Positions 34,692 to 43,933 of a DNA stretch of 64,000 nucleotides are shown piece after piece (position 1 is the first letter of the stretch; each line of letters begins with the position of its first letter). Origin of the DNA: Erythrobacter donghaensis (GTDB lineage Bacteria > Pseudomonadota > Alphaproteobacteria > Sphingomonadales > Sphingomonadaceae). The notes under the pieces are model-generated. The model worked only from the letters and a program-made list of their open reading frames with translations, had not been told where the DNA came from and did not search any database. The stretch spans positions 1-64,000 of the forward strand of contig NZ_MUYG01000009.1 in assembly GCF_002155425.1 (NCBI RefSeq), written 5' to 3'. The position numbers and the translations under genes were made by a program.

Positions 34692-36073
34692 TCGTAAGCC
34701 TCACGGAAACGCTTGACGACGCGCAGGGCGATGAAGTTCAGCGCCAGCGTCACCATGAACAACACGAAGCCCAGCGCATAGGCGCTCAGCGTGGCCGGGT
34801 GATCGGTGCTCTGCTCACCAGTCAGCAGCTTCACGATCTGCACGGTCACGGTCGACATCGGCTCGAGCGGATTGGCGGTAAGGTTGGCGGCGGGCGAAGC
34901 GGCCATGACCACGATCATCGTCTCGCCGATCGCGCGGCTGACCGCGAGCATTATCCCGGCGACAATGCCCGGCAGCGCGGCGGGGAACAACACGCGGCGG
35001 ATCGTTTCCGACTTGGTCGCGCCCATCGCCAGACTGCCGTCGCGCATCGCGCCCGGCACCGCAGCCATCGAATCGTCCGCCATCGAAGAGACGAAGGGAA
35101 TGATCATCACCCCCATCACGATCCCGGCGGCCAGCGCGCTCTCGGTCGAGGCGCTGGTGATGCCGATCGCCACCGCCGCATCGCGGATCATCGGGGCGAG
35201 CGTGAGCGCGGCGAAATAGCCATAGACCACGGTCGGCACGCCCGCGAGCAATTCCAGCAGCGGCTTGATCCAGGTGCGCACGCGCGGGTCGGCATATTGG
35301 GTGAGGTAGATCGCGCTCATCAGCCCCAGCGGGATCGCCACGATCATGGCGATGATCGCGCCGATGAAGATCGTCCCCCAGAACAGCGGTACCGCGCCGT
35401 AGCGACTCGGGTCGATCGCATCGGGGCTGGCCATGGTGTCCGGCCCCCACTTGGTGCCGAACAGGAAGTCGATCGGCGAGACCATGCCAAAGAAGCGGAC
35501 AGTCTCGAAAACGAGGCTGGCGAAGATGCCCATCGTGGTCAGGATCGCCACCAGCGAGGCCAGCAGCAGGATCATCATCACCGTGCGCTCGACCTTGGTG
35601 CGCGCGCCGAATTGTGGGCGCAGGCGCAGGAAGGCAAGCGCGCCCCCTGCCAGCGCGATCAGCACCGTAACGATCAGTCCGATGGTGTTGTAGCGGCCAA
35701 AGGCGTCGCGGAAGGGCCCGATCAGCGCCTCGGCCTCGTCATTGAACACGCCGGGTGCCTGCCCGAGCGCTACAGCGCGGGCCTCGCCGATGAAGGCGTC
35801 CCGCTCGAACCCGAAGGCGGGCAGGGCCTCCGCGGCGGGGGAGGCGAGCACCGATTGCAGTACCAGTTGCGGCGCGATGATCGACCAGGCGATCACGAAG
35901 ACCAGCACCGGGATCACCACCCACAGCGCCACATACCAGGCATGATAGACCGGGCGCGAGGCGGTGCGCTGCGCCGCGGCGCCCGACTGGAAGCTCCACG
36001 CCTTGGCGCGGCCCGCCAGCCAGCCGACAAGGCCAAGGCCGAGGGCAATCAGGATCAGCGTGATCGGAGACAT
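34688..36073 (-). CDS. pstC: Phosphate ABC transporter permease PstC
   Basis: A 461-aa permease with an N-terminal TM pair and periplasmic segment, then the six-helix transport domain (IPLGLMSAIYLTQYADPRVR, ELLAGVPTVVYGYFAAL, GIMLAVSRAIGETMIVVMAA). First gene of the pstCAB-phoU-phoB run, 118 nt downstream of a Pho box. No pstS is visible next to it, so the phosphate-binding protein must be encoded elsewhere. Confidence 0.94.
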   Translation of the reverse strand: MSPITLILIALGLGLVGWLAGRAKAWSFQSGAAAQRTASRPVYHAWYVALWVVIPVLVFVIAWSIIAPQLVLQSVLASPAAEALPAFGFERDAFIGEARAVALGQAPGVFNDEAEALIGPFRDAFGRYNTIGLIVTVLIALAGGALAFLRLRPQFGARTKVERTVMMILLLASLVAILTTMGIFASLVFETVRFFGMVSPIDFLFGTKWGPDTMASPDAIDPSRYGAVPLFWGTIFIGAIIAMIVAIPLGLMSAIYLTQYADPRVRTWIKPLLELLAGVPTVVYGYFAALTLAPMIRDAAVAIGITSASTESALAAGIVMGVMIIPFVSSMADDSMAAVPGAMRDGSLAMGATKSETIRRVLFPAALPGIVAGIMLAVSRAIGETMIVVMAASPAANLTANPLEPMSTVTVQIVKLLTGEQSTDHPATLSAYALGFVLFMVTLALNFIALRVVKRFREAYE

Positions 36074-36191
36074 GAATTCAGACCTGTAATTCCTGCAAGA
36101 GGTGCGTTTGATGTATCAGGCCGAGCAAGGATGGACGGCGTGGGCCGCGGAGTTGGGCATCATCGCCATGACGGGCCCATGTTGAACAAAT

Positions 36192-36209
36192 AAGACAGGT
36201 TTATGACAG
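36192..36209 (-). promoter_or_regulatory. Pho box upstream of pstC
   Basis: On the minus strand, CTGTCAT-AAAC-CTGTCTT matches the two 7-nt half sites with 4-nt spacing of the PhoB box with one mismatch. It overlaps the last codons and stop of phoR, and lies about 120 nt before pstC. It should make pstCAB-phoU-phoB phosphate-starvation inducible. Confidence 0.85.
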
Positions 36210-37454
36210 TTGTTCGGTTTCCGGCTCCCGAGGGGTCTCCTGATCGGTGTCTGGCGCGCTCCCGGCGGCCTCCGGTTCAGGCTCGGCCAGCGGCAGTCGC
36301 ACCACTACGCGGGTGCCTTTGCCGAGTGTGCTGGTGATGTCGAGCCGACCGCGGTGGCGTTCCACAATATGCTTGACGATGGCAAGGCCCAGCCCCGTCC
36401 CGCCCGAGGCGCGGCTGCGGCCCGGATCGGTGCGATAGAAGCGCCGGGTGAGATGCGGGATCTGCTCGGGCGCGATCCCTTCGCCCTGATCCTGCACGGC
36501 GATCCGCGCCAGATCGCCCTGGGCCAGATTGAGCTCCACCGTCACCGGCGCATCCGCCGCGCCATATTTGAGCGCATTGTCGACAAGGTTGCGCACCACC
36601 TGTTCCAACTGCTGGACATCACCCAGCACCACCGGCTCTGCCGCGATGTCGAGCACCAGCCGCTCGATCCGGTTCGATCCCGCCGCATCGCGCGCGGCCC
36701 GTTCGACCAGAGCGGCGAGGTCGATGCGGGTGGTCGGCAGATCGTGCTTTTCGGCCTCGACCCGGCTGAGGCTCATGAGGTCGCTGACCAGTGCGTGGAG
36801 CCGCTGTGCCTCGCGCTCGATGATGCCGAGGAACTTGCGCGCCGTCGGCGCGTCGAGCGACCCGTCGCCCTCCTGCAAGGTCTCGACATAGCCCAAGATC
36901 GCGGCGAGCGGCGTGCGCAGTTCGTGGCTGGCATTGGCGACGAAATCGGTGTGCGCGCGGCTGATGTCGGCCTCGGCGGTCTGATTGATGAATTCAAGCA
37001 TCGCCAGCCGGTCATCGATGGTCTGGCGGTTGATCTGCCAGATATCCCCGCGCCGCACCAACCCGCGCACGATCGCTTCGTTCTGCGCGTTGTCGCCGAG
37101 CAGCGAGATCGCCTCGGGATTGCGCAGCGCGACGCGCGTGTCCTGTCCGATCACATGCGGCCCCAGCATCCGCCGCGCGGCGTTGTTGGCCAGCGCGATG
37201 GTGTTGCGATCGGTTATGACCAGCGGGATCGAGGAATTTTCGATCAGGTCGCTGATCGATTCGATCGTCAGGCGCTGCCGGGTCTTGGCCTTGGGCGGAT
37301 CGGGCGGACGGCCCGCGGCGACCAGCAGCGATCCGACCCACACCGTCAGCACCGCCAGCGCAATCACCACATCGATGCCGAGCAAAAGCAGCGCCGCAAA
37401 GGTCACCGCCGCAAGGCTGATGCCGGCGATGGGGATGGTCTGGCTGCTGCCCAT
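36201..37454 (-). CDS. phoR: Phosphate regulon sensor kinase PhoR
   Basis: A 417-aa histidine kinase. Two N-terminal hydrophobic helices, a PAS-like domain (SIPLVITDRNTIALANNAARRML), HisKA with ASHELRTPLAAILGYV, and HATPase with LEQVVRNLVDNALKYG, DQGEGI and GGTGLGLAIVKHIV. It phosphorylates PhoB. The C-terminus carries an acidic proline/glutamate tail not needed for the fold. The ATG at 37454 was chosen because the longer frame runs back into tRNA-Glu. It precedes the Pst genes, unlike the common phoB-phoR order. Confidence 0.93.
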   Translation of the reverse strand: MGSSQTIPIAGISLAAVTFAALLLLGIDVVIALAVLTVWVGSLLVAAGRPPDPPKAKTRQRLTIESISDLIENSSIPLVITDRNTIALANNAARRMLGPHVIGQDTRVALRNPEAISLLGDNAQNEAIVRGLVRRGDIWQINRQTIDDRLAMLEFINQTAEADISRAHTDFVANASHELRTPLAAILGYVETLQEGDGSLDAPTARKFLGIIEREAQRLHALVSDLMSLSRVEAEKHDLPTTRIDLAALVERAARDAAGSNRIERLVLDIAAEPVVLGDVQQLEQVVRNLVDNALKYGAADAPVTVELNLAQGDLARIAVQDQGEGIAPEQIPHLTRRFYRTDPGRSRASGGTGLGLAIVKHIVERHRGRLDITSTLGKGTRVVVRLPLAEPEPEAAGSAPDTDQETPREPETEQLS

Positions 37455-37604
37455 GCGCGCGGCCTTACAACCAAGCCGCGAGCGTGGAAAGCGCGAGCGC
37501 CCGCTTGTCGTGAAAAACCGCGCCCGCACACGCGCCCCGACCCGGCGCAAAGAAAAAGGGCGGCCAGACCGAAGCCTGCCGCCCTGTTCAACCACCCGTG
37601 AAGA

Positions 37605-37679
37605 TGGTGACCCCTACGGGAATCGAACCCGTGTTTCAGCCGTGAAAGGGCCGCGTCCTAACCGCTAGACGAAGGGGCC
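37605..37679 (-). tRNA. tRNA-Glu (anticodon UUC)
   Basis: Read on the minus strand: GGCCCCT acceptor pairing with AGGGGTC (one G-U), D-arm TCTAGCGGTTAGGA, anticodon loop CTTTCAC with anticodon TTC, T-loop GGTTCGATTCC, and an encoded CCA after discriminator A (37605-37608). Confidence 0.96.
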
Positions 37680-37791
37680 GTCGCGATTGCGAGAGCGCGC
37701 CTTTAGGGGGGTGTTTCGGGACGGTCAAGCCTCGTTTGCGCGCGGAGCCGCTAAAAATTTGCCGAGCCACCGTTCCCGCGGGCGCGCGCGC

Positions 37792-39591
37792 TCAATCGGC
37801 GAAGGCGGCATCTTCCACTTGCAGCTCGGCGGCCGGACGGCTGCCCCAGTCATCGATCTTGGCGCGGCCGGCGAGGTGGAAGCGGCGGCCCTGAGGGCGG
37901 TGGAGCAGGGTCTGGCCCATCTCGCTCTCCGCCGCGCGAAAGGCGATCGCCTTGAAGCTCTTGCCATCATTGCCGCTGGCGATCAGCCGGACGTGATCCT
38001 TGCCGACGATGTCCGCCTTGACGATCCGCACCGGACCGACCGCGATGCGCGGGGCAGGCCAGCCGACGCCGTAGGGCCCAGCAGCATCGAGAGTCTCGAT
38101 CAGTTCAGGCGTCAGCCCGCCGGGGGCGAGCGCAAGATCGAGCAGCATCGCCGCCCCGGAACGCGCGCGCTCGACATCGCGGGCAAGGCGGGTGTCGAGG
38201 AACTCGGCGAAATCCGCCATTCGCGCCGGATCGATCGTGAGCCCGGCCGCCATCGCGTGCCCGCCGCCTGCGACCAGCAACCCGGCCTCACGCGCGGCGA
38301 TAATTGCTGCGCCCAGATCGACTCCGCTGATCGACCGTCCAGAGCCTTTGCCCTGCGTCTCGTCCAGAGCGATCACCACGGCGGGCTTGCCGGTCTTCTC
38401 CTTGATCCGCCCCGCCACAATCCCGATCACGCCGGGGTGCCAGCCGTGCCCGGAGAGGACCTGCACCGCCATGTTGTGCTGACCGGCCAACTGCGCCTCG
38501 GCAGCCTCCTGCACCATCGCCTCGATCGCACGGCGCTCTTCGTTCAATTGCGAGAGCTGGGCGGCGATTTCGCGCGCTTCCTCGGGATCGGTGGTGGTCA
38601 GCAACCGCACGCCCAGAGTCGATTCGCCGATCCGTCCGCCCGCATTGATCCGCGGGCCGAGCGCGAAGCCGAGGTCGCTGCACTGGGGCGCGCGGGCGAG
38701 GCGGCTTGCGTCCATCAGCGCCGCCATGCCGATCCGTTCGCGGCGGGCGAGCACCTTCAGCCCCTGCGCCACGAAGGCGCGGTTGAGGCCGTGGAGCGCG
38801 GCGACATCGGCCACCGTGCCCAGGGCCACCAGATCGAGCAGGCCGATCAGCTCCGGCTCGCGGCGACCATCGGCAAACCAGCCTTTCGCGCGCAGCGTGC
38901 GCACCAGCGCGACGCCGAGCAGGAAGGCGACGCCCACCGCGGCCAGATGCCCGTGCGCCGCACCTAGGTCACTCTCGTCGAGGCGGTTGGGATTGACCAG
39001 CGCGTGCGCCGGGGGAAGGTCGGGCGAGCACTTGTGATGGTCGACTACGATCACGTCGACCCCGACATCGCGCGCCATGCCGAGCGCCTCATGCGCCATC
39101 GCACCGCAATCGACCGTGACGATCAGCTGCGATCCGGCCTCGGCCAGCTTCACCAGCGCCTCGCCCGAGGGGCCATAGCCTTCGAGCAGCCGGTCGGGGA
39201 TGTAATAGCCCGCCTCCAGCCCCAGCTGGCGCAGCAGTTCGACCAGCAGCGCCGCACTGGTCGCACCGTCGACATCGTAGTCGCCATAGATCGTCACCCG
39301 CTCGCCCTGCATCACCGCCCGGGCGAGCCGATCGGCGGCGGTGTCCATGTCGCGGAAGGTCGAGGGGTCGGGCAGGAAGGCGCGCAAAGTGGGCTGGGCG
39401 TGGCGCGCGAGATCGTCCTCGGCGACGCCGCGGGTCAGCAGCAGTTGATCGAGGATCGAATGGGTGAGGCCCTGCACATCCTCGCCCAGTTCCATATTGC
39501 CGCCGCGCCAGCGCCATGCCTTGCCCGACAGCGAGACGGCAACGCCAAGGACCGGCGCAAACCCGGGCGGGGAAAGGGGAATGGTGGCCAT
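37792..39591 (-). CDS. recJ: Single-stranded-DNA-specific exonuclease RecJ
   Basis: A 599-aa 5'-3' ssDNA exonuclease used in recombination and mismatch repair. DHH-family motifs are visible: DYDVDGATSAA near residue 104, VDCGAMAHEAL, VIVVDHHKCS near 182 and NPNR; DHHA1-type GHAMAAGLTI follows and an OB-type C-terminal domain (FKAIAFRAAE...FHLAGRAKIDDW) closes it. The ATG at 39591 gives a standard N-terminus; the open frame upstream overlaps the flavodoxin-like gene and is not coding. Confidence 0.95.
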   Translation of the reverse strand: MATIPLSPPGFAPVLGVAVSLSGKAWRWRGGNMELGEDVQGLTHSILDQLLLTRGVAEDDLARHAQPTLRAFLPDPSTFRDMDTAADRLARAVMQGERVTIYGDYDVDGATSAALLVELLRQLGLEAGYYIPDRLLEGYGPSGEALVKLAEAGSQLIVTVDCGAMAHEALGMARDVGVDVIVVDHHKCSPDLPPAHALVNPNRLDESDLGAAHGHLAAVGVAFLLGVALVRTLRAKGWFADGRREPELIGLLDLVALGTVADVAALHGLNRAFVAQGLKVLARRERIGMAALMDASRLARAPQCSDLGFALGPRINAGGRIGESTLGVRLLTTTDPEEAREIAAQLSQLNEERRAIEAMVQEAAEAQLAGQHNMAVQVLSGHGWHPGVIGIVAGRIKEKTGKPAVVIALDETQGKGSGRSISGVDLGAAIIAAREAGLLVAGGGHAMAAGLTIDPARMADFAEFLDTRLARDVERARSGAAMLLDLALAPGGLTPELIETLDAAGPYGVGWPAPRIAVGPVRIVKADIVGKDHVRLIASGNDGKSFKAIAFRAAESEMGQTLLHRPQGRRFHLAGRAKIDDWGSRPAAELQVEDAAFAD

Positions 39592-39675
39592 GCGTATCGT
39601 CCTAGCGCAATCGCGGCGTGGCTGACAGGTGGGCGCGGTTGACAATCGACAGGCGCGCGGGCCAGCCTCGCGGGC

Positions 39676-40173
39676 ATGACCGAGGCCGAACCCGAACCCC
39701 GCCTGTTGATCGTCTGGCACAGCCGCACCGGTGCCAGCGCTGCCATGGCGCGCGCGGCAGCCGAGGGTGCGGGGGCGGCGGCGTGGCTGGTCGGGGCAGG
39801 GGAGGCGAGCCCCGCCATGCTGCGCGCGGCCTCGGGCTATATCTTCGCCTGTCCCGAAAACCTCGGCAGCATGAGCGGGATGATGAAGGAGATGTTCGAC
39901 CGCGCCTACTATCCCTGCCTCGGACAGATCGAGGGCCGCCCTTATGCGACGCTGATCGCCGCCGGGTCGGACGGGGAGGGGGCGCAGCGCCAGATCGACC
40001 GGATCGTCACAGGATGGCGCCTGCGCCGGGTTGCGGATCCACTGATCGTGAACCTCGCCGCGCAAACCCCCGAAGTGATCGCCGCACCCAAGCAGGTGCC
40101 GCCCAAGGCGCTGAAACTCTGCCATGAAATCGGCGCGGCGCTCGCCGAAGGCCTGCGGCTCGGGGTGTTCTAG
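39676..40173 (+). CDS. Flavodoxin/NADPH-dependent FMN reductase-like protein
   Basis: A 165-aa flavodoxin-fold protein. The N-terminal phosphate-binding loop is HSRTGASAAMARAAAEG, followed by GYIFACPENLGSMSGMMKEMFDRAYYP, which matches the second and third flavin-contacting loops, and ATLIAAGSDGEGAQRQIDRI. It should bind FMN; partner or substrate unknown. Divergent from recJ with an 84-nt gap. Confidence 0.82.
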   Translation: MTEAEPEPRLLIVWHSRTGASAAMARAAAEGAGAAAWLVGAGEASPAMLRAASGYIFACPENLGSMSGMMKEMFDRAYYPCLGQIEGRPYATLIAAGSDGEGAQRQIDRIVTGWRLRRVADPLIVNLAAQTPEVIAAPKQVPPKALKLCHEIGAALAEGLRLGVF

Positions 40174-40306
40174 AGATTGCTCCAAATTGGGACTGGTCCG
40201 GCCATTGGGGACTCGACGTTCGCTGGCAAAAGCTGCAAACGATATCGCTGATAATCCACCGGCTTCGGCCACCGGCATCGGGCGCGTTACGAGGGGGGCC
40301 TGAAAA

Positions 40307-41104
40307 ATTATAAAGTCGCAGCGCGCTGATGATGCCGAGCTGCACCTGCTGTTTGCCCGTGGCAAGCGGCCCGATCGCTTTGCGATCCGGTCCTTTGCCG
40401 TCCTTCAGCATGAGGTGGCCATCAGCCATGATCCTTTTTCCGATGATGCCGCGCAATGCGAGGATGCGGCGCAAAGCGAAGCGCCGTGGGCTGGTCAGCA
40501 GCACTGGCTCGAGCTGCTGCGTGATGGCCTCACCTTCGACCTGAGCGGCTTTGCTCCGGGTCCGGCGAGTCCCTTCCCCGCAATCGCGCACCGCTTCGAT
40601 CTGGCTTCCATGCCCGCTCCCGACACGCACGAGGCGATGTTGCTGCGCTGCGGTCCGCACCTGGCGGCGGGCGGCAACAGCCTGCCGGTCAGCCGCGCGA
40701 TGCTGGCGCTGGCCTGCGATCTGGTGCGCCATTTCGACGATCTGCTGGCAGTGGGCTGGGGCCCTGCGGGCAGCGCGATCGGGCGGCGCTTTTTCGAATC
40801 GGTCACCAGCGCCTGGCTGGCGGGCGGGCCGTTCCCGGCGCTGGGGCTCACCGCCTTTATCGAGACGCCCGACGGAGCGCTGCAGAGCATGGGGCTATCT
40901 TTCTGGATCGGGCAGGAGCTGCGGATCGAACCGCCGCTCAGTGCCGATCGGGTGGGGGCAACGCGGCTTGGGGTGCGGATCGTCAATCATCTGGTGCTCG
41001 CCGGCGGGCTCGACGCGGACGAGCGGATCACTGCGCCCGACGGCACCCCGCTGGTGCTTCGTCCGGCGCAGGGACAGGCGATGATCGGGGTGTGGCGCGA
41101 ATAG
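40307..41104 (+). CDS. Hypothetical protein with a non-ATG start
   Basis: Unknown family, about 265 aa if started at 40307. There is no ATG in frame at the beginning. The first GTG (40415) would skip about 36 codons that look coding (ADDAELHLLFARGKRPDRF, IRSFAVLQHE). After the in-frame stop at 40301 the only initiators are ATT (40307) or ATA (40310), behind a strong GAGGGGGG, and CTGs from 40340. The body is soluble and rich in hydrophobic/acidic stretches (ACDLVRHFDDLLAVGWGP, LSFWIGQELRIEPPLS, NHLVLAGGLDADERI). It abuts the AHH nuclease gene with no gap. Either a rare ATT start or a decayed 5' end. Confidence 0.65.
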   Translation: MIKSQRADDAELHLLFARGKRPDRFAIRSFAVLQHEVAISHDPFSDDAAQCEDAAQSEAPWAGQQHWLELLRDGLTFDLSGFAPGPASPFPAIAHRFDLASMPAPDTHEAMLLRCGPHLAAGGNSLPVSRAMLALACDLVRHFDDLLAVGWGPAGSAIGRRFFESVTSAWLAGGPFPALGLTAFIETPDGALQSMGLSFWIGQELRIEPPLSADRVGATRLGVRIVNHLVLAGGLDADERITAPDGTPLVLRPAQGQAMIGVWRE

Positions 41105-41623
41105 ATGCGCGCCTGGGGTCACGCTAAGCCTCTGACGATCATTGCCTTCCGCTCGGTCAACCAGCGGAGCCTGCCCGGCTACGATCCCGCTCTCCAGCGC
41201 CATCACCTGCTGCCGTGTCAGCTACTGTCTGAGCGCTGCTTCGGCGCGATGTTCGCCGCTGTGGGCCGTGTGCGGGTGGGGTTCGACGACTTCCGCCGCA
41301 ACGGGTTGCTCCTGCCCGCAACAGAGCAGGCCACGATCCGTACCGGGATGCCGCTCCACCGCGGGCCGCATCGCCGCTACAACGAAGTGGTGATCGCCCG
41401 TGTCGGCCGGATCGAGCGGCGCTGGGCGGTCTCGCACCTGATCGACGAGGAGGCCGCGCTCGCCGAGGCGCTGCTACGGCTCCATCTGTTGCAAGGCGCG
41501 CTGCGACGACAATTGCTGGCCCAGCGCCGCCGGGTGCTGCTCAATCGCAGGGACCCGGTCGGCACCGGCTTCGACTTCAGCGAGCTCGACGCGATGGCCG
41601 AGCAGCTGTGGGCCGCCGATTAG
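41105..41623 (+). CDS. Putative AHH-type (HNH superfamily) nuclease domain protein
   Basis: 172 aa. The segment YDPALQRHHLLPCQLL has the paired histidines of AHH domains, followed by FRRNGLLLPATE, then PLHRGPHRRYNEVV with the later histidines, the order seen in AHH/ENDO VII-type nucleases. The N-terminus (RAWGHAKPLTIIAFRSVNQRSLPGYD) has no signal or delivery domain; the C-terminus is arginine/leucine-rich helical. It starts immediately after the preceding stop, so the pair is one operon. In other contexts AHH domains are toxin or phage/restriction nucleases; here the role is unknown. Confidence 0.65.
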   Translation: MRAWGHAKPLTIIAFRSVNQRSLPGYDPALQRHHLLPCQLLSERCFGAMFAAVGRVRVGFDDFRRNGLLLPATEQATIRTGMPLHRGPHRRYNEVVIARVGRIERRWAVSHLIDEEAALAEALLRLHLLQGALRRQLLAQRRRVLLNRRDPVGTGFDFSELDAMAEQLWAAD

Positions 41624-41626
41624 GCC

Positions 41627-42631
41627 TTACTCGGCCGCCTCGGCCATCGCCGCCCAAGATGTGTAGCCCGAATTGGCGACAAGCTGTGCCTTGGCGGCGT
41701 GGTACTCGCGCTCGAACCGGGCGACGAGGTCTTCTACCGTGCCGACTTCCTTGATCGGCCCGATCCCCTGACCTGAGCCCCAGATGTCCTTCCACGCCTT
41801 GGCCTTGGTGTTGCCGCCGCTGCCGAAGTTCATCTTGCTCGGATCGCTTTCGGGCAGGTTGTCCGGGTCCATCCCCGCCGCCTCGATCGAGGAGCGCAGG
41901 TAGTTGCCGTGCACGCCGGTGAAGAGGTTGGTGTAGACGATCCCCTCCGAGGAGCCCTCGACGATGCCGTTCTTGTAGCCATCGGCAGCGTTCGCTTCCT
42001 TGGTGGCGATGAAGGCGCTGCCCGCATAGGCGAAGTCGGCGCGCAGGGCCTGCGCCGCCAGGATCGTCGCCCCATGCCCGACTGCGCCTGAGAGCGCGAC
42101 GAGGCCATCGAACCACTCGCGGATTTCCTGCATCAGCGCGAAGGGCGAGAGCGCCCCGGCATGCCCGCCCGCTCCGGCGGCGACCGGAATCAGCCCGGTC
42201 GCGCCCTTCTCGATCGCCTTCCTCGCAAAGCGGTTGTTGATGACGTCGTGCATCGTCACGCCGCCCCAGTTGCGCACTGCGGTGTAGATGTCTTCGCGCG
42301 CGCCGAGCGAGGTGATCACCATCGGCACCTGCCACTTCTCGCAAGTCGCCATGTCGGCATCGACGCGGTCGTTGGTCTTGTGGACGATCTGATTGACCGC
42401 GAAGGGCGCCGCGGGGCGATCGGGATGCGCGCGGTTGTGCGCGGCCAGTTCCTCGGTGATCTGGTGCAGCCATTCATCGAGCTGCGACTGTGGCCTCGCA
42501 TTCAGCGCCGGGAAGCTGCCGATGATCCCCGCCTTGCACTGCGCGATCACAAGCTCCGGGCCCGAGACGATGAACAGCGGCGATCCGATCAGCGGCAGTC
42601 GCAGGCGATCGAACGGGGCGGGAAGGGGCAT
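41627..42631 (-). CDS. Nitronate monooxygenase family protein
   Basis: A 334-aa FMN-dependent TIM-barrel enzyme of the 2-nitropropane dioxygenase family, which oxidises alkyl nitronates. Motifs include LPLIGSPLFIVSGPELVIAQC at the N-terminus, GLIPVAAGAGGHAG, LSGAVGHGATILAAQALRADFAYAGSAFIAT. GAGGAG lies 7 nt before the ATG. Natural substrate (nitronate or a related compound) is uncertain. It is convergent with the AHH gene. Confidence 0.88.
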   Translation of the reverse strand: MPLPAPFDRLRLPLIGSPLFIVSGPELVIAQCKAGIIGSFPALNARPQSQLDEWLHQITEELAAHNRAHPDRPAAPFAVNQIVHKTNDRVDADMATCEKWQVPMVITSLGAREDIYTAVRNWGGVTMHDVINNRFARKAIEKGATGLIPVAAGAGGHAGALSPFALMQEIREWFDGLVALSGAVGHGATILAAQALRADFAYAGSAFIATKEANAADGYKNGIVEGSSEGIVYTNLFTGVHGNYLRSSIEAAGMDPDNLPESDPSKMNFGSGGNTKAKAWKDIWGSGQGIGPIKEVGTVEDLVARFEREYHAAKAQLVANSGYTSWAAMAEAAE

Positions 42632-42718
42632 CGGTTTCTCCTCAAAACTCTTGTCTCAACCCGTGTCTCTAGCGGCGGTTCCCCGTGTGCCAAGCGCGAT
42701 TTTGATGGTGCTGCTCCG

Positions 42719-43774
42719 TCAGGCCAGCACATCCTCCAGCCCGTAGAACCGCGCCGCCGTGCCGCTGAACAGCGCTGCCTTCTCATCGGCGCTGGCGCCG
42801 CGGGCGAGGCGCTTGAAGGCGTTCCACAGCGCAGGGTAACTCGCACCCCAGCGATCGGGCGGGTAGTTGCTCTCGAACATCGCGCGCGATGGACCGAAGG
42901 CCTCGATGCAGGTTTCGATATAGGGCCGCCACAGGGTGGCCAGCTCCTCCGAGCCGACCCCGGCGGCGGGCCCGGACGCAGGCAGCTGCACCTGCGCCAT
43001 GCCGAGCCCGCCCAGCTTCACCACCACATTGGGGCATTCGGCCAGCGTTCGGATGGCACTGCGCCAGCCCTCGAAGCGTTCGGTGTGCGTGCCATGATAA
43101 CTGCCGAGCCCAAGCGGCCCGCCACAATGGTCGAGGCAGATCGGCTGATCGGGGAAGGCGCGCGCGAGGTCGATGATCTCGTGAAGCTGCGGCTCGAACA
43201 CCCAGGCATCGAAGGTCATGCCGCGCTTGCCCAGTTCGGCAAACCCGGCGCGAAAGGCGCTGCTGGCGAACAGGCCCTCGGGCGCCATCAGCGCGGGCGG
43301 ATAGGCCTCGCCGTCGGTGAGCCGCGCGCCCTGATGCCGGATCCCGCGAAACCGGGGCGAGGCAGCGGCGAGTGCATCCAGCACCGCACCAGCCTCGGCG
43401 CCCAGCGACAGGTCGGCATGACCGACGATCCCCGCACAGGGACGGAAAAGCCCGTAAATCCCGCTCGCCCCCTGCGCCGCGACGCCGTTCACGAATTCCA
43501 CCTCGCCAACAGGCTTGAGCGCCTCACCCAGCGTCCCGTTGTAGAACGCGCCGCATTCGACAAAGACCGAGGCGATGATCCGGTGGCCGCTCGTCGCGTC
43601 GGCACGGAACTGGTCGAAGGTGTAGTAGGCCGCATCGACCAGCGATTCGATGAAGGGGTGGCGCGGCTCCGGAAACGCCGCGAGCAAGGGCCGCAGATCC
43701 CACAGGTGGTGGTGCGGATCGATGATCGGCAGATCGGGCTCGATAATCGGCTCGGGCGCGGCGGCGTTGTTCAT
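42719..43774 (-). CDS. Amidohydrolase family protein (amidohydrolase_2, PF04909)
   Basis: A 351-aa TIM-barrel metal-dependent hydrolase/decarboxylase-like protein. DPHHHLWDLRP near residue 20 gives the N-terminal metal histidines, followed by SVFVECGAFY, RGIRHQGARL, ICLDHCGGPLG and MFESNYPPDRWG. Substrate unknown; the group includes lactonases and decarboxylases of aromatic or sugar lactone substrates. GGGGAGAG precedes the ATG at 43774. It is upstream of the nitronate monooxygenase on the same strand with an 87-nt gap, perhaps one catabolic operon. Confidence 0.85.
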   Translation of the reverse strand: MNNAAAPEPIIEPDLPIIDPHHHLWDLRPLLAAFPEPRHPFIESLVDAAYYTFDQFRADATSGHRIIASVFVECGAFYNGTLGEALKPVGEVEFVNGVAAQGASGIYGLFRPCAGIVGHADLSLGAEAGAVLDALAAASPRFRGIRHQGARLTDGEAYPPALMAPEGLFASSAFRAGFAELGKRGMTFDAWVFEPQLHEIIDLARAFPDQPICLDHCGGPLGLGSYHGTHTERFEGWRSAIRTLAECPNVVVKLGGLGMAQVQLPASGPAAGVGSEELATLWRPYIETCIEAFGPSRAMFESNYPPDRWGASYPALWNAFKRLARGASADEKAALFSGTAARFYGLEDVLA

Positions 43775-43933
43775 GTTTCTCTCCCCTCGGACGCGTTTTG
43801 GAGACACACGAGACCCTGTCCAGAGACAGAATGTCCGGCCTCCCGCGCCGCTTGTTCGCATCCAGACCTAACGGGTGACCAAGGCGGCGTCATGCCTCAT
43901 AATTGTTGGATTGCACGCCCTTCGAAAACGCGG

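Noticed and set aside
40307..41623. Toxin-immunity pair of a secretion system
   Set aside because: The nuclease has no delivery domain or signal and the partner has no known immunity fold; kept only as an open possibility.
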